11,335 bases of DNA from an uncultured Clostridia bacterium (GCA_937875885.1 CALEIO010000054.1:1-11335); one strand, 5' to 3'. Counted from the first letter of the stretch, positions 1 to 7,003 are shown. The notes: generated from the letters alone by a model not told the origin. Made by a program: numbers and translations.

Positions 1-152
1 TCTTCACCTTCGAAAATTTGCGGCAGAATACCAACGGCTGTGATGCTGTTATCATCGCAGCCGATTTCCAGTACAGTATAATTATTTTCCTCGTTACGGT
101 AAACGATTCGCTCAACGGTACCGCATACTTCGTAGATTTCTTTGTTACTCAT
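1..152 (-). CDS. recD2: RecD2-type ATP-dependent DNA helicase, N-terminal fragment (runs off window)
   Basis: Only the first 50 codons are present; the gene continues beyond base 1. The visible protein begins MSNKEIYEVCGTVERIVYRN and continues with ENNYTVLEI, then a V-G-I-L-P stretch and F-E-G-E. This matches the N-terminal OB-like domain of RecD/TraA-family helicases (pattern GTVERIVYRNEENGYTVL...G.LP...GE). In that family the protein is a 5'-3' superfamily 1B helicase of about 730-800 residues involved in DNA repair in bacteria lacking RecBC; the motor domains are not visible here, so function is taken from the family. The start ATG (complement of 150-152) is preceded on the minus strand by AAAGGA with about 8 bases spacing. 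A good promoter lies just upstream at 186-214, so the gene can be transcribed independently of the small gene before it. It is unrelated to the polysaccharide locus. Confidence 0.82.
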   Translation of the reverse strand, partial: MSNKEIYEVCGTVERIVYRNEENNYTVLEIGCDDNSITAVGILPQIFEGE

Positions 153-185
153 CGGATATCCTTTGTTTGTAAAAATTTCTTAATT

Positions 186-214
186 ATTATAATATAAAAA
201 CTGTTCGTAAACAA
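186..214 (-). promoter_or_regulatory. Putative sigma-A promoter for recD2
   Basis: Read on the minus strand there is a TTGTTT -35 box (complement of 209-214), a 17-base spacer and a perfect TATAAT -10 box (complement of 186-191). Transcription would start near base 179, giving a leader of about 27 bases to the helicase ATG. The spacing is optimal, but the region is A+T-rich, so chance matches are possible. Confidence 0.55.
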
Positions 215-218
215 TATC

Positions 219-587
219 TTATTTCGTATTCTTTTGCAAATAGTTGTTTTCTTTTGTTAATTCTGTGCTCAATTCTTCCGTTGTCATCACTTCCAGAAAT
301 TCGTACTCTTTACTGATAAGTTCAGCTATAGTGCGGCTTTCTGTTGTAGGGGAGTTGATTAGGTATATCACTCTTTGTGGGGCAATATTACTAAGCCATC
401 TGATTTTATCTGCAAAGTTTCTCAGGTTATATTCCAGCTTTTCTGTTTCGCAGTCGTTTTGTGCAATCAACATAATTTTTTCTGATGTGTCAGGTCGGAA
501 TAATCTGAAAATGATTTGCTTTACAGATTCAATAATGCCTATTACAGAAAATACGGTTATAAGTATTCCGGGAATTATGTATGCCAT
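219..587 (-). CDS. Small membrane-anchored protein of unknown function, upstream of recD2
   Basis: I cannot assign a named family to this 122-residue protein. Residues 3-26 form one hydrophobic segment (IIPGILITVFSVIGIIE and following), followed by basic residues (K23, R28, R31), so an N-terminal membrane anchor with the rest in the cytoplasm is likely. Residues 37-101 alternate strand and helix: strand KIMLIAQN, a helix with LEYNLRNFADKIRWL, strand RVIYLINS, a helix with TIAELISKEY, strand EFLEVMT. The tail is charged and polar. The strand-N-S-P-x-x-x-S-R-T-I-A-E-L piece resembles the early part of a GT-A or Rossmann-like fold, but no catalytic motif is visible. The start at 587 has a strong AGAGGTGA Shine-Dalgarno about 5 bases upstream on the minus strand, which favours this reading over the overlapping plus-strand frame. 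It ends 66 bases before recD2 and may be co-transcribed with it. Confidence 0.75.
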   Translation of the reverse strand: MAYIIPGILITVFSVIGIIESVKQIIFRLFRPDTSEKIMLIAQNDCETEKLEYNLRNFADKIRWLSNIAPQRVIYLINSPTTESRTIAELISKEYEFLEVMTTEELSTELTKENNYLQKNTK

Positions 588-686
588 ATTGTCACCTCTG
601 TATATTTTATGTGTGTTTGCTAAAAGAGTTCGTTTTTTTGAATAGAGGGAATTTTATTGCAGACAATAATACCGAGGTGAGAAAAA

Positions 687-872
687 ATGATGGATAACAA
701 CATTAACAAGAGTATTCATTGCTCAGTTCACAACTGCGCTTATAACAACAACGAACAGGGTTACTGCAAACTGGATTCTATCAGAGTAGGTACTCATGAA
801 GCGAATCCTACAGAGAAGAAGTGTACAGATTGCGAGAGCTTTATGCTTAAAGGCTGTTCTTCCTGCTGCTAA
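687..872 (+). CDS. DUF1540 domain cysteine-rich mini-protein
   Basis: A 61-residue protein with eight cysteines (C12, C17, C27, C46, C49, C57, C60, C61). The core I-H-C-S-V-H-N-C-A-Y-N-N followed by Y-C-K-L-D-S-I-R-V-G and a later C-T-D-C-E-S-F matches the DUF1540 pattern, common in Clostridia and Bacilli as one or two copies of about 40-60 residues. The cysteine spacing suggests metal binding, but the role of the family is not established. Two ATG codons are adjacent (687 and 690); GAGGTGAG ends 5 bases before the first, so 687 is chosen. It stands alone: divergent from the small membrane-protein gene (99-base gap) and cut off from the downstream operon by a hairpin terminator. The C-terminal G-C-S-S-C-C ending is unusually cysteine-dense. 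Confidence 0.88.
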   Translation: MMDNNINKSIHCSVHNCAYNNNEQGYCKLDSIRVGTHEANPTEKKCTDCESFMLKGCSSCC

Positions 873-883
873 GTGCAAAGGTG

Positions 884-913
884 GTAACGGACGGGTTAAA
901 GCCCGTCCGTTAC
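884..913 (+). terminator. Strong hairpin, probable terminator of the DUF1540 gene
   Basis: A perfect 12-bp inverted repeat: GTAACGGACGGG (884-895), six-base loop TTAAAG, CCCGTCCGTTAC (902-913). It lies 11 bases after the DUF1540 stop. The following T-rich tract is interrupted (TGTGTTTCTGCGGTGTTTTTT, with the uninterrupted six Ts about 15 bases after the stem), so termination may not be textbook, but the position and stem strength support it. The stem is symmetric, but there are no genes on the opposite strand downstream for it to serve. Confidence 0.72.
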
Positions 914-1043
914 TGTGTTTCTGCGGTGTTTTTTATGGTCTGTTGCAGGAAATGTTCTACAAAAATGCATCGTGAAAATCGTACAATATGCACTACCAAA
1001 AAAATAAGAAAATTCGTATTTTTTACTTGTTTTTGTATATACA

Positions 1044-1072
1044 TTGTGGTAATATATATAAGTAATTATACT
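1044..1072 (+). promoter_or_regulatory. Putative sigma-A promoter of the polysaccharide operon
   Basis: TTGTGG (1044-1049), a 17-base spacer and TATACT (1067-1072). A second -10-like TATAAT overlaps at 1072-1077 but has no -35 at proper spacing. Start of transcription would fall near 1079-1080, giving a leader of about 60 bases. The 130 bases upstream (914-1043) hold no gene that I can support; they are rich in A and T tracts, including an A/T-only inverted repeat at 999-1006/1017-1024, which could bend DNA or act as an upstream promoter element. Confidence 0.5.
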
Positions 1073-1139
1073 ATAATGACAAAGTAGTGCGATTTTACTG
1101 CTTGTGTCACCAACTCGGATAAGGAGCAAACGATTAATT

Positions 1140-1916
1140 ATGAAGAATGAAAATTCAAACAAGCAAGAATATTACGTTATAGACCTTTTGCATATTGTTA
1201 GAACTATCTGGAGCAGAATCTGGATTGTTATTCTGGCAGGTTTGTGTATAGGAATCCTCGGCTTTTCTTATGCCAGATTCTTTATAACTCCTACATATGC
1301 TTCTTCTGTAATGCTCTACGTTAACAATAGCTCTTTTTCATTGGGTAATTCAAACTTCAGTATTACATCTTCTGAGCTTACCGCTGCACAGAGCCTTGTT
1401 AAGACCTACACTGTTATCCTCAAGAACAGAACAACTCTGGGTATGGTAGCAGAAAAGGCAGGCGTAGAGGAAAAGTATTCTTACGAGCAGCTTTACAGAA
1501 TGGTTGAAGCCAGCTCTGTAAACGATACAGAAGTTCTCAAGGTTACAATTACTTCCGAAGATCCTTACGAAGCAGCTAAAATCGTTAACTGCATTGCAGA
1601 TGTTCTTCCCGACAGAATTTCTGACATTATCGAAGGCAGCTCAATGGAAGTTGTTGACTTGGGTGTAGTTGATACCCAGAAGGTTGCACCCAGCATCTCT
1701 AAATACACAGAGCTTGGTGTTATAGTTGGTGTACTTGCCGCTCTTATTGTACTGGTGATTATTGCATTGCTTGACGATACAATCCACGATGAGGAATATC
1801 TCCTCAAAGCATACGATTATCCCATTCTCGCAAAGGTTCCCAATCTTCTGGGAACATCTGAGAAACAGTATGCTTACTACTATCAGAAAAGAAAAACAGG
1901 AAATAAGGAGGGATAA
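1140..1916 (+). CDS. Wzz/CpsC-type polysaccharide chain-length co-polymerase (kinase activator)
   Basis: A 258-residue membrane protein with the layout of Gram-positive polysaccharide co-polymerases (CpsC/CapA/YwqC). A short cytoplasmic N-terminus (YYVIDLLHIVRTIWSR) leads into TM1 at about 27-46. An extracytoplasmic domain with P51-T-Y-A-S-S-V-M-L-Y and the helical T-A-A-Q-S-L-V-K-T-Y-T-V-I-L stretch spans about 50-188. TM2 is at about 191-211, followed by the characteristic cytoplasmic L-D-D-T-I-H-D-E-E-Y-L tail. Such proteins set polymer length and activate the partner BY-kinase, which is encoded 5 bases downstream. ATG 1140 is chosen because AAGGAG (1121-1126) lies upstream of it, although the 13-base spacing is long; an in-frame GTG at 1104 has no ribosome site. 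This is the first gene of the operon. The tail extends about 40 residues past TM2 and probably contacts the kinase. Confidence 0.9.
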   Translation: MKNENSNKQEYYVIDLLHIVRTIWSRIWIVILAGLCIGILGFSYARFFITPTYASSVMLYVNNSSFSLGNSNFSITSSELTAAQSLVKTYTVILKNRTTLGMVAEKAGVEEKYSYEQLYRMVEASSVNDTEVLKVTITSEDPYEAAKIVNCIADVLPDRISDIIEGSSMEVVDLGVVDTQKVAPSISKYTELGVIVGVLAALIVLVIIALLDDTIHDEEYLLKAYDYPILAKVPNLLGTSEKQYAYYYQKRKTGNKEG

Positions 1917-1921
1917 TTGTT

Positions 1922-2701
1922 ATGGCTACAGGTAAAAAAAGCAAGAAGATGTCATTGTTTGACTCTACAGCTAACAAGAAAACTTTACATAAGAATCTTA
2001 CATTCACAGCAACAGAGCAGTACAAACTGTTAAGAACAAATATCTCTTTTACACTCCCTGAAGACCTCAAGTGTCCCATTATCGGTGTTACAAGCTCCAT
2101 GAGAGGTGAGGGTAAGAGTACAACTGCAATCAACCTGGCTTACGTTTTGGCTGAAAGCGGCAAAAAAGTACTTCTTATCGACGGCGACCTCAGAATTCCC
2201 AGTGTAGCAAAGAAGATGGGTCTTGCAAGCACCCCCGGTCTTACAGATCTGCTTATGGGTTACGAGTCTCAGCAGATGAGCTCATTCAAAACAAACATTC
2301 TTGATAACTGGTATGTTATTCCTTCAGGCGATTTACCCCCCAACCCTTCAGAACTTCTCGGTTCCAGAAGAATGGAGTCAATCCTTAAGGTTATGTCCGA
2401 GAAGTTTGACTTCATTGTTGTTGACCTTCCTCCCGTTAACGTTGTTTCTGATGCACTGGCAATTTCAAACCTTATCACAGGTATGATTGTTGTTATCAGA
2501 GAAGACTACACAGAGAAGAAAGAGCTGGAAGCATGCTTCAGACATCTGAATCTTTCCAACGTAAATGTTCTTGGTTGTGTTCTCAATGAATCAGACAGCT
2601 CAAACGGAACAAGAGGAAAATACAAGAAGTATTCCAAGTATTACCGTAAGTACTACACATCCGGTTACGGATCTGTTTACGGAACTCCAAAGCAGCAATG
2701 A
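1922..2701 (+). CDS. CpsD/YwqD-type bacterial tyrosine kinase (BY-kinase)
   Basis: A 259-residue cytoplasmic protein, about the usual length for separate Gram-positive BY-kinases. The Walker A loop is S58-S-M-R-G-E-G-K-S-T-T (K65), Walker A' is L-L-I-D87-G-D89-L-R91-I-P, and Walker B is F-I-V-V-D168-L-P-P (a Leu where DTPP or DSPP is usual). The motif E-Q-Y-K-L-L-R-T-N at 32-40 is the conserved N-terminal E-x-x-R-x-x-R-type oligomerisation region, here with one arginine. The C-terminus carries eight tyrosines between 234 and 253 (Y234, 237, 240, 241, 244, 245, 249, 253), the autophosphorylation cluster of this family. A strong AAGGAGGG (1905-1912) lies 9 bases before the ATG. The gene sits between its expected activator and its expected phosphatase. 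It overlaps the latter by 4 bases (ATGA), so translation is probably coupled. Confidence 0.93.
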   Translation: MATGKKSKKMSLFDSTANKKTLHKNLTFTATEQYKLLRTNISFTLPEDLKCPIIGVTSSMRGEGKSTTAINLAYVLAESGKKVLLIDGDLRIPSVAKKMGLASTPGLTDLLMGYESQQMSSFKTNILDNWYVIPSGDLPPNPSELLGSRRMESILKVMSEKFDFIVVDLPPVNVVSDALAISNLITGMIVVIREDYTEKKELEACFRHLNLSNVNVLGCVLNESDSSNGTRGKYKKYSKYYRKYYTSGYGSVYGTPKQQ

Positions 2702-3399
2702 TAGATTTTCATAGTCATATTCTGCCTGGGGTAGATGATGGCAGCAAGGATACAAAAGAGAGCCTGGCTCTGCTCGATATGCTCTACTGTCAAGGTGTGG
2801 ATGCAGTGGTGGCAACACCTCATTACAATGCAGAAAACGAAACACCTGCAGAGTTTGCAGCAAGGAGAAACGAAGCTTTTGAATCTCTTAAGTGTCTGCT
2901 GACAGAAAATCATCCCCGCATTATACTTGGTGCAGAAGTTGCATACTATGAGGGTGTAAGCAGGCTTGAAGGATTAGAAAAACTTTGTATTGAAAATACG
3001 AATATTCTTCTTTTGGAAATGCCAATGTCCAGGTGGACCGATTATGTTCTTAAAGAACTCAGGGTCCTTTCAAGTGCCAAGGGTCTTACGATCCTTCTGG
3101 CTCATATTGAAAGATATATGGCTTTTCAATCTTCTTCTGTGTGGAAAGAGTTGAGAAAACTCGGAATCCTGACACAGGTCAATGCAAGCTTTTTTAACAG
3201 ATTTCTTTCACGCGGAAAAGCAGTATCAATGCTTTCAAAGGGAGAAATCAATGCAGTAGGCTCAGATTGTCACAATCTCAGCCAAAGACCTCCCGCAATG
3301 GGTGAAGCGGCTGATGTTATCAGACGTAAACTGGGAGAAAACTTTTTATTGGATTTTACCGAATATCACAATTCACTTTTATTTGATGATATCGGTTGA
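2698..3399 (+). CDS. CpsB/CapC/YwqE-type PHP-fold tyrosine-protein phosphatase
   Basis: A 233-residue metal-dependent phosphatase that in this family removes phosphate from the BY-kinase tyrosine tail. Metal-ligand motifs are all visible: D3-F-H5-S-H7-I-L-P-G-V-D-D-G-S at the start, T-P-H42-Y, G-A-E80-V, L-A-H136-I-E-R-Y and G-S-D190-C-H192-N. The spacing and the D-D-G-S loop are standard for the CpsB group of the PHP superfamily, about 230-250 residues long. No signal peptide or membrane segment, so it is cytoplasmic. The start overlaps the stop of the kinase gene by 4 bases, and no other start gives the complete first motif. Together with the two preceding genes it forms the co-polymerase/kinase/phosphatase cycle that controls polymer synthesis. 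Confidence 0.94.
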   Translation: MIDFHSHILPGVDDGSKDTKESLALLDMLYCQGVDAVVATPHYNAENETPAEFAARRNEAFESLKCLLTENHPRIILGAEVAYYEGVSRLEGLEKLCIENTNILLLEMPMSRWTDYVLKELRVLSSAKGLTILLAHIERYMAFQSSSVWKELRKLGILTQVNASFFNRFLSRGKAVSMLSKGEINAVGSDCHNLSQRPPAMGEAADVIRRKLGENFLLDFTEYHNSLLFDDIG

Positions 3400-3434
3400 T
3401 TATTTTGAACATTTTTGAAAGGATGATTATAAAA

Positions 3435-4094
3435 ATGAAAAAGGTAATTGCAATTTGTATGGCACTTGTTGTGCTGATGTCTTTCAGCGTAAACACTATG
3501 GCTGCAAAATTTATCGAGAGCCCCTCCAACAACCGTGCTCCTGAAATCGTTGATTGCGAGAATGAGAGCGAAGATTGTACAGCAGAGATTACTGTTATTC
3601 CTTTCGGCGATCGTGATTCACTCACAGCTGAGCAGAAGCAGGAACTCCAGGATGCATACGATAAGATCCTCAATGCAGATGATCTTACAGATATGTTCTC
3701 CGGCCTTGAGAATGTTGTATCTCCCGGTATGATTACAACAGACCTTTCTGTAAGCGATCTTTTCCATATGTACTATGACGATTGTGAAAATCACGGTACA
3801 CACGGTAAGTTTGAGATCCAGCTTTCCACAGATACACTCAAGGGCTTCGTAGGTCTTATTCAGTACATCGACGGCGAGTGGCAGATGGTTACAGATGCAA
3901 AGGTAGAGGATGGCAAACTCAGCTTTACAACTGACAAGCTTTCAACTTTTGCTGTTGTTGTTGACCGCACAAAGGCTGAGTCCACTTCTCCTGTAACAGG
4001 CGCTCCCGTTGCACAGTACATTGCAACAGCTTCTGTTGTAGCAGTACTTTGCCTTGGCATGATTTCTGTAGTTGTACTTAAGAAAAAGGCATGA
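3435..4094 (+). CDS. Secreted surface protein with SPVTG sorting-like C-terminal tail, unknown function
   Basis: This 219-residue protein is not recognised as a named family. It begins with a clear signal peptide (MKKVIAICMALVVLMSFSVN, cleavage likely after T-M-A-A24). It ends with S185-P-V-T-G189, a hydrophobic segment at about 191-215 and a K-K-K-A tail. That is the architecture of a sortase substrate with an SPxTG variant of LPxTG; without cleavage it would be a single-pass membrane protein. The exported middle (25-184) has two close cysteines (C41, C48) and C117, an acidic helix-rich stretch (Q68-E70-L-Q-D-A-Y-D-K-I-L), and a beta-rich end with D-G-E-W-Q-M-V and G-K-L-S-F-T-T-D-K-L-S-T-F-A-V-V-V, a pattern I associate with terminal beta-sandwich modules of clostridial surface proteins. 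ATG 3435 follows AAAGGA (3418-3423). It overlaps the LCP gene by 4 bases, hinting at a joint task at the cell surface. Confidence 0.8.
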   Translation: MKKVIAICMALVVLMSFSVNTMAAKFIESPSNNRAPEIVDCENESEDCTAEITVIPFGDRDSLTAEQKQELQDAYDKILNADDLTDMFSGLENVVSPGMITTDLSVSDLFHMYYDDCENHGTHGKFEIQLSTDTLKGFVGLIQYIDGEWQMVTDAKVEDGKLSFTTDKLSTFAVVVDRTKAESTSPVTGAPVAQYIATASVVAVLCLGMISVVVLKKKA

Positions 4095-5113
4095 AAAACC
4101 ACAAGGGTTTCAGCGACAGAAAAATAAGTAAAAGAAAAATTATCGGTGCAGTTGCCCTTGTGTTGGCAGCTGTACTGGTACTTTATGTTGCTTTGTGGCT
4201 TGTAGACAGATATGTAGACGGCAATAAGGGCGGCACTACTACTTTTCCTGTTGCGCAGAAAGTAGATGAAAAAGTCACCTTTAACGGCAAGGAGTATGTT
4301 AAGAAGAATAACATCGAAACACTTCTTGTTATGGGTCTTGATAAATTTGAGGGAAGTTTTTCCGAGGATTCTTATAACAATGACCGTCAGGCAGACTTTT
4401 TGATGCTGTTTGTTTTTGACCATTCAGCAAATACATATTCTGCTTTGCACATCAACAGAGATACAATGGCTCAGATGGATATCCTTGGTGTAAGCAATCA
4501 GAAACTCGGCACAATTACACAGCAGCTGGCTCTTGCACACACTTATGGTGATGGCAAGGACGACAGTTGCAAGAATACTGTAAATGCTGTAAGCCGAATT
4601 CTTGCTAATACCGAGATTGAACACTATCTTTCTGTAACAATGGACGCTGTTGCTGAAATTAACGATAGAGTAGGTGGCGTAGAGGTTACTGTGCTGGATG
4701 ATTTTACCGGCATAGATGATACTCTTGTAAAGGGTGAAACTATCACTCTTTACGGGGATAAGGCACTTACTTATGTCCGTACACGTTACGGTATGGATGA
4801 CAGTACCAATAACACCCGAATGATCAGACAGCGTCAGTACCTTGAAGCTTTGTTTGATACTGCAAAGAATGCAGCCGAAGATGACGACGACTTTATTGTA
4901 GACACAACACTTGCTATGTCAGAGTATTTTGTGTCTGACTATACCGTCAACAGGCTTCAGGATTTGCTGGAGTGTATATCCGAGTACGAATTTAGCGAGA
5001 TTTATACTATAGACGGAGAGAGCATATTGGGAGAGAAGAATATTGAATTCTATCCTGATGAAGACTCAATCAATAATGCCTTGATTCAGCTTATTTATAC
5101 TCCGGTAAAGTAA
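4091..5113 (+). CDS. LCP (LytR-CpsA-Psr) family cell-wall polymer ligase
   Basis: A 340-residue membrane-anchored protein. A basic N-terminus is followed by one membrane segment at about 17-38, and the rest faces outward. LCP signatures are present: R99-Q-A-D102 followed by F-L-M-L-F-V-F-D, H-I-N-R123-D124-T-M, the V-G-G-V-E-V-T-V stretch at 194-201, and A-L-T-Y-V-R230-x-R232 with D236/D237 and R243-M-I-R246-Q. Family members transfer undecaprenyl-pyrophosphate-linked polymers to peptidoglycan, or in some cases to proteins. Here it would attach the locus polysaccharide. An acidic run E263-D-D-D-D-D-F lies in the C-terminal part. Translation is probably coupled to the preceding surface-protein gene (4-base overlap, only a weak AAGG upstream). 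Confidence 0.92.
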   Translation: MKNHKGFSDRKISKRKIIGAVALVLAAVLVLYVALWLVDRYVDGNKGGTTTFPVAQKVDEKVTFNGKEYVKKNNIETLLVMGLDKFEGSFSEDSYNNDRQADFLMLFVFDHSANTYSALHINRDTMAQMDILGVSNQKLGTITQQLALAHTYGDGKDDSCKNTVNAVSRILANTEIEHYLSVTMDAVAEINDRVGGVEVTVLDDFTGIDDTLVKGETITLYGDKALTYVRTRYGMDDSTNNTRMIRQRQYLEALFDTAKNAAEDDDDFIVDTTLAMSEYFVSDYTVNRLQDLLECISEYEFSEIYTIDGESILGEKNIEFYPDEDSINNALIQLIYTPVK

Positions 5114-5140
5114 TCAACCCATATATAAGGAGTTCAGCAT

Positions 5141-5833
5141 ATGAACAATTCTGTGAATACCCCTGTTGTTTCTGCTGCGGCAGCCACAGAGGCATCCAAA
5201 GACAATTTAATATTCGTTGCTCCTAAGCCGGTGTATTCTTTTTTTAAGAGATTGTTCGACATAATCTTCTCTTTAACTGCATTGTTAGTGCTTTTTATAC
5301 CGCTTCTGATTATCGCTCTTGTTGTTTATATAGACAGCCCAGGTGCGTCTCCTATATATAAACAGTTCAGAGTTGGTAAAAACGGCAGAGAGTTCAAGTT
5401 CTACAAGTTCCGTTCTATGGTTCCCAATGCAGACAAGATGCTTGATGAGCTGATGGATAAGAACGAAATGGACGGACCTGCTTTTAAGATTAAGGATGAC
5501 CCCAGAATTACCAGGGTGGGTAAGTTTATCCGTTCTGCAAGTATCGATGAGCTTCCTCAGTTATGGAATGTTCTCAAGGGTGATATGAGCCTTGTTGGTC
5601 CTCGTCCTCCTCTTCCCAGAGAAGTCAAGGAGTATAACGAATTCCAGATGCAGCGCCTTATGGTAACACCCGGCATCACTTGCTACTGGCAGATTCAGCC
5701 CAAGAGAAACGATCTTACTTTTGATGAATGGCTGAAACTTGATCTTAAATACATAGAAGAACGTAGTTTAAAAACAGATATACTTGTACTTTTCAGAACT
5801 GTTGGCGCAGTTTTGGGTATGGAGGGCGTGTAA
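5141..5833 (+). CDS. Initiating polyprenyl-phosphate sugar-1-phosphate transferase (monotopic PGT)
   Basis: A 230-residue phosphoglycosyl transferase that would transfer sugar-1-phosphate from a nucleotide sugar to undecaprenyl phosphate, the first committed step of repeat-unit assembly; the sugar cannot be read from sequence. A polar, Ala/Ser/Thr-rich extension of about 28 residues precedes K36-R-L-F-D40 and one hydrophobic segment (41-62), typical of the re-entrant helix of the short monotopic class rather than the five-TM WbaP/WcaJ form. Core motifs: P-I-Y-K-Q-F-R-V-G-K-N-G, F-Y-K-F-R-S-M, D-P-R-I-T-R-V-G-K-F-I-R-S-A-S, the catalytic D136-E137-L-P-Q, and S-L-V-G-P-R-P at 150-156. AAGGAG lies about 8 bases before ATG 5141. 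The 27-base gap after the LCP gene holds only this ribosome site. Confidence 0.92.
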   Translation: MNNSVNTPVVSAAAATEASKDNLIFVAPKPVYSFFKRLFDIIFSLTALLVLFIPLLIIALVVYIDSPGASPIYKQFRVGKNGREFKFYKFRSMVPNADKMLDELMDKNEMDGPAFKIKDDPRITRVGKFIRSASIDELPQLWNVLKGDMSLVGPRPPLPREVKEYNEFQMQRLMVTPGITCYWQIQPKRNDLTFDEWLKLDLKYIEERSLKTDILVLFRTVGAVLGMEGV

Positions 5834-6970
5834 ATGGCAGGCAAATCACATAAACCTATGCGCATTGCTATGCTTGGACATAAGAGAATCCCCTCCAGAG
5901 AAGGCGGAGTTGAAATCGTTGTTTCTGAACTTTCAACCCGTATGGTGGCTTTAGGTAATCAGGTTACCTGTTTCAGCAGAAAGGGTCATCATATAAGCGG
6001 ATCTGCCTTTGATGAAGATAAAATTAAAGAATACCAGGGTGTAAGAATCAAAGAGGTTTTCACTCTGGATAAAAAGGGCCTTGCTGCCATGACATCATCA
6101 TTCTTTGCGGCTGTAAAAGCTGCTTTCGGCAGATATGATGTGGTACATTTTCATGCAGAAGGTCCTTGTGCAATGTTGTGGCTTCCTAAATTATTCGGTA
6201 AGCGTTGCATAGCCACAATTCACGGACTTGACCACCAGCGTGCCAAGTGGGGAGGATTCGCCTCCTGGTATATTAAATCCGGCGAAAAATGCGCAGTCCG
6301 TAAAGCTGATGAGATTATTGTTCTCAGCGACAATGTAAAAAAATACTTTGAAGATACATATAACCGCAAAACAGTGTTTATTCCCAACGGTGTCAACAAG
6401 CCCGAACTTGTGGATGCTTTTGAGATTACAGAACGTTTTTCTGTTTCAAAGAATGACTATGTTTTGTATCTGGGACGTCTTGTTCCGGAAAAAGGTGTAA
6501 GCTATCTTATCGAAGCCTTTAAGAATATCAACACCGATAAAAAGTTAATTATTGCCGGTGGCTCATCAGATACTCAGGCTTATGAGAACGAGCTTCGTGC
6601 TCTTGCAGCTGATGATGACCGAATTATTTTCACTGGTTTTGTACAGGGCAGAATCCTTCAGGAGCTTTACAGTAATGCATATATATATGTATTGCCTTCA
6701 GACCTGGAGGGTATGCCTCTTAGCCTTCTGGAAGCTATGAGCTATTCAGGTTGTTGCCTTACTTCAGATATACCCGAGTGTGCTGAAGTAATGGGGGATA
6801 GCGGTGTTACCTTTAAGAAGAGCGAAGTTTCTGACCTTAAAGATAAACTGCAGTATTTGTGCGATAACCCTGAGGTTGTTGCAGACTATAAAGAAAATGC
6901 ATCCGATTATATATGTAATAAGTATAATTGGGATGATGTTGTAAAAAGAACATTAGAGCTTTACAGATAA
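5834..6970 (+). CDS. GT4-family glycosyltransferase (GT-B fold)
   Basis: A 378-residue retaining-type glycosyltransferase of the group 1/GT4 class, predicted cytoplasmic and membrane-associated. The N-terminal domain has I-A-M-L-G-H-K-R-I-P-S-R-E-G-G-V-E (11-27) with the glycine-rich acceptor-side loop, and V-V-H-F-H-A-E-G at 103-110. The C-terminal nucleotide-sugar domain has V-L-Y-L-G-R-L-V-P-E-K-G at 210-221 and the E292-x7-E300 motif in L-E-G-M-P-L-S-L-L-E-A-M. The start resembles rhamnosyl/galactosyl-type enzymes carrying the G-x-P-x-x-x-G-G-x-E motif, but donor and acceptor cannot be assigned. The ATG immediately follows the stop of the initiating transferase (no gap), with GGAGGG (5821-5826) seven bases upstream. 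It is a good candidate for adding the second sugar because of its position. Confidence 0.9.
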   Translation: MAGKSHKPMRIAMLGHKRIPSREGGVEIVVSELSTRMVALGNQVTCFSRKGHHISGSAFDEDKIKEYQGVRIKEVFTLDKKGLAAMTSSFFAAVKAAFGRYDVVHFHAEGPCAMLWLPKLFGKRCIATIHGLDHQRAKWGGFASWYIKSGEKCAVRKADEIIVLSDNVKKYFEDTYNRKTVFIPNGVNKPELVDAFEITERFSVSKNDYVLYLGRLVPEKGVSYLIEAFKNINTDKKLIIAGGSSDTQAYENELRALAADDDRIIFTGFVQGRILQELYSNAYIYVLPSDLEGMPLSLLEAMSYSGCCLTSDIPECAEVMGDSGVTFKKSEVSDLKDKLQYLCDNPEVVADYKENASDYICNKYNWDDVVKRTLELYR

Positions 6971-7003
6971 ACTCTGATGTGCGTTGATGGGGGATTGCCA
7001 TAA

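Noticed and set aside
244..645. Plus-strand open frame of 133 codons opposite the small membrane-protein gene
   Set aside because: It lacks a ribosome site at its ATG, while the minus-strand frame has AGAGGTGA at ideal spacing and a sensible membrane-anchor protein layout.
638..667. TTGAAT-18-GACAAT as a promoter for the DUF1540 gene
   Set aside because: Each box has only four of six matches, and transcription would start at or inside the Shine-Dalgarno (675-680).
999..1024. A/T-only inverted repeat (8-bp stem) as a second terminator
   Set aside because: The stem has no G-C pairs and would be too weak. It is better explained as A/T-rich sequence upstream of the promoter.
1104..1139. N-terminal extension of the co-polymerase from GTG 1104
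   Set aside because: There is no Shine-Dalgarno upstream of 1104, and the AAGGAG at 1121-1126 would lie inside the coding region. ATG 1140 gives the usual short N-terminus of the family.
3860..4423. Minus-strand open frame of 187 codons
   Set aside because: It lies antisense across the end of the surface-protein gene and the start of the LCP gene, both of which have clear family or architectural features. The predicted product shows no recognisable domain.
6249..6264. GGAGG-ATTCG-CCTCC hairpin inside the first GT4 gene
   Set aside because: It is a five-bp stem within a well-supported coding region with no following T-run. It is likely chance.
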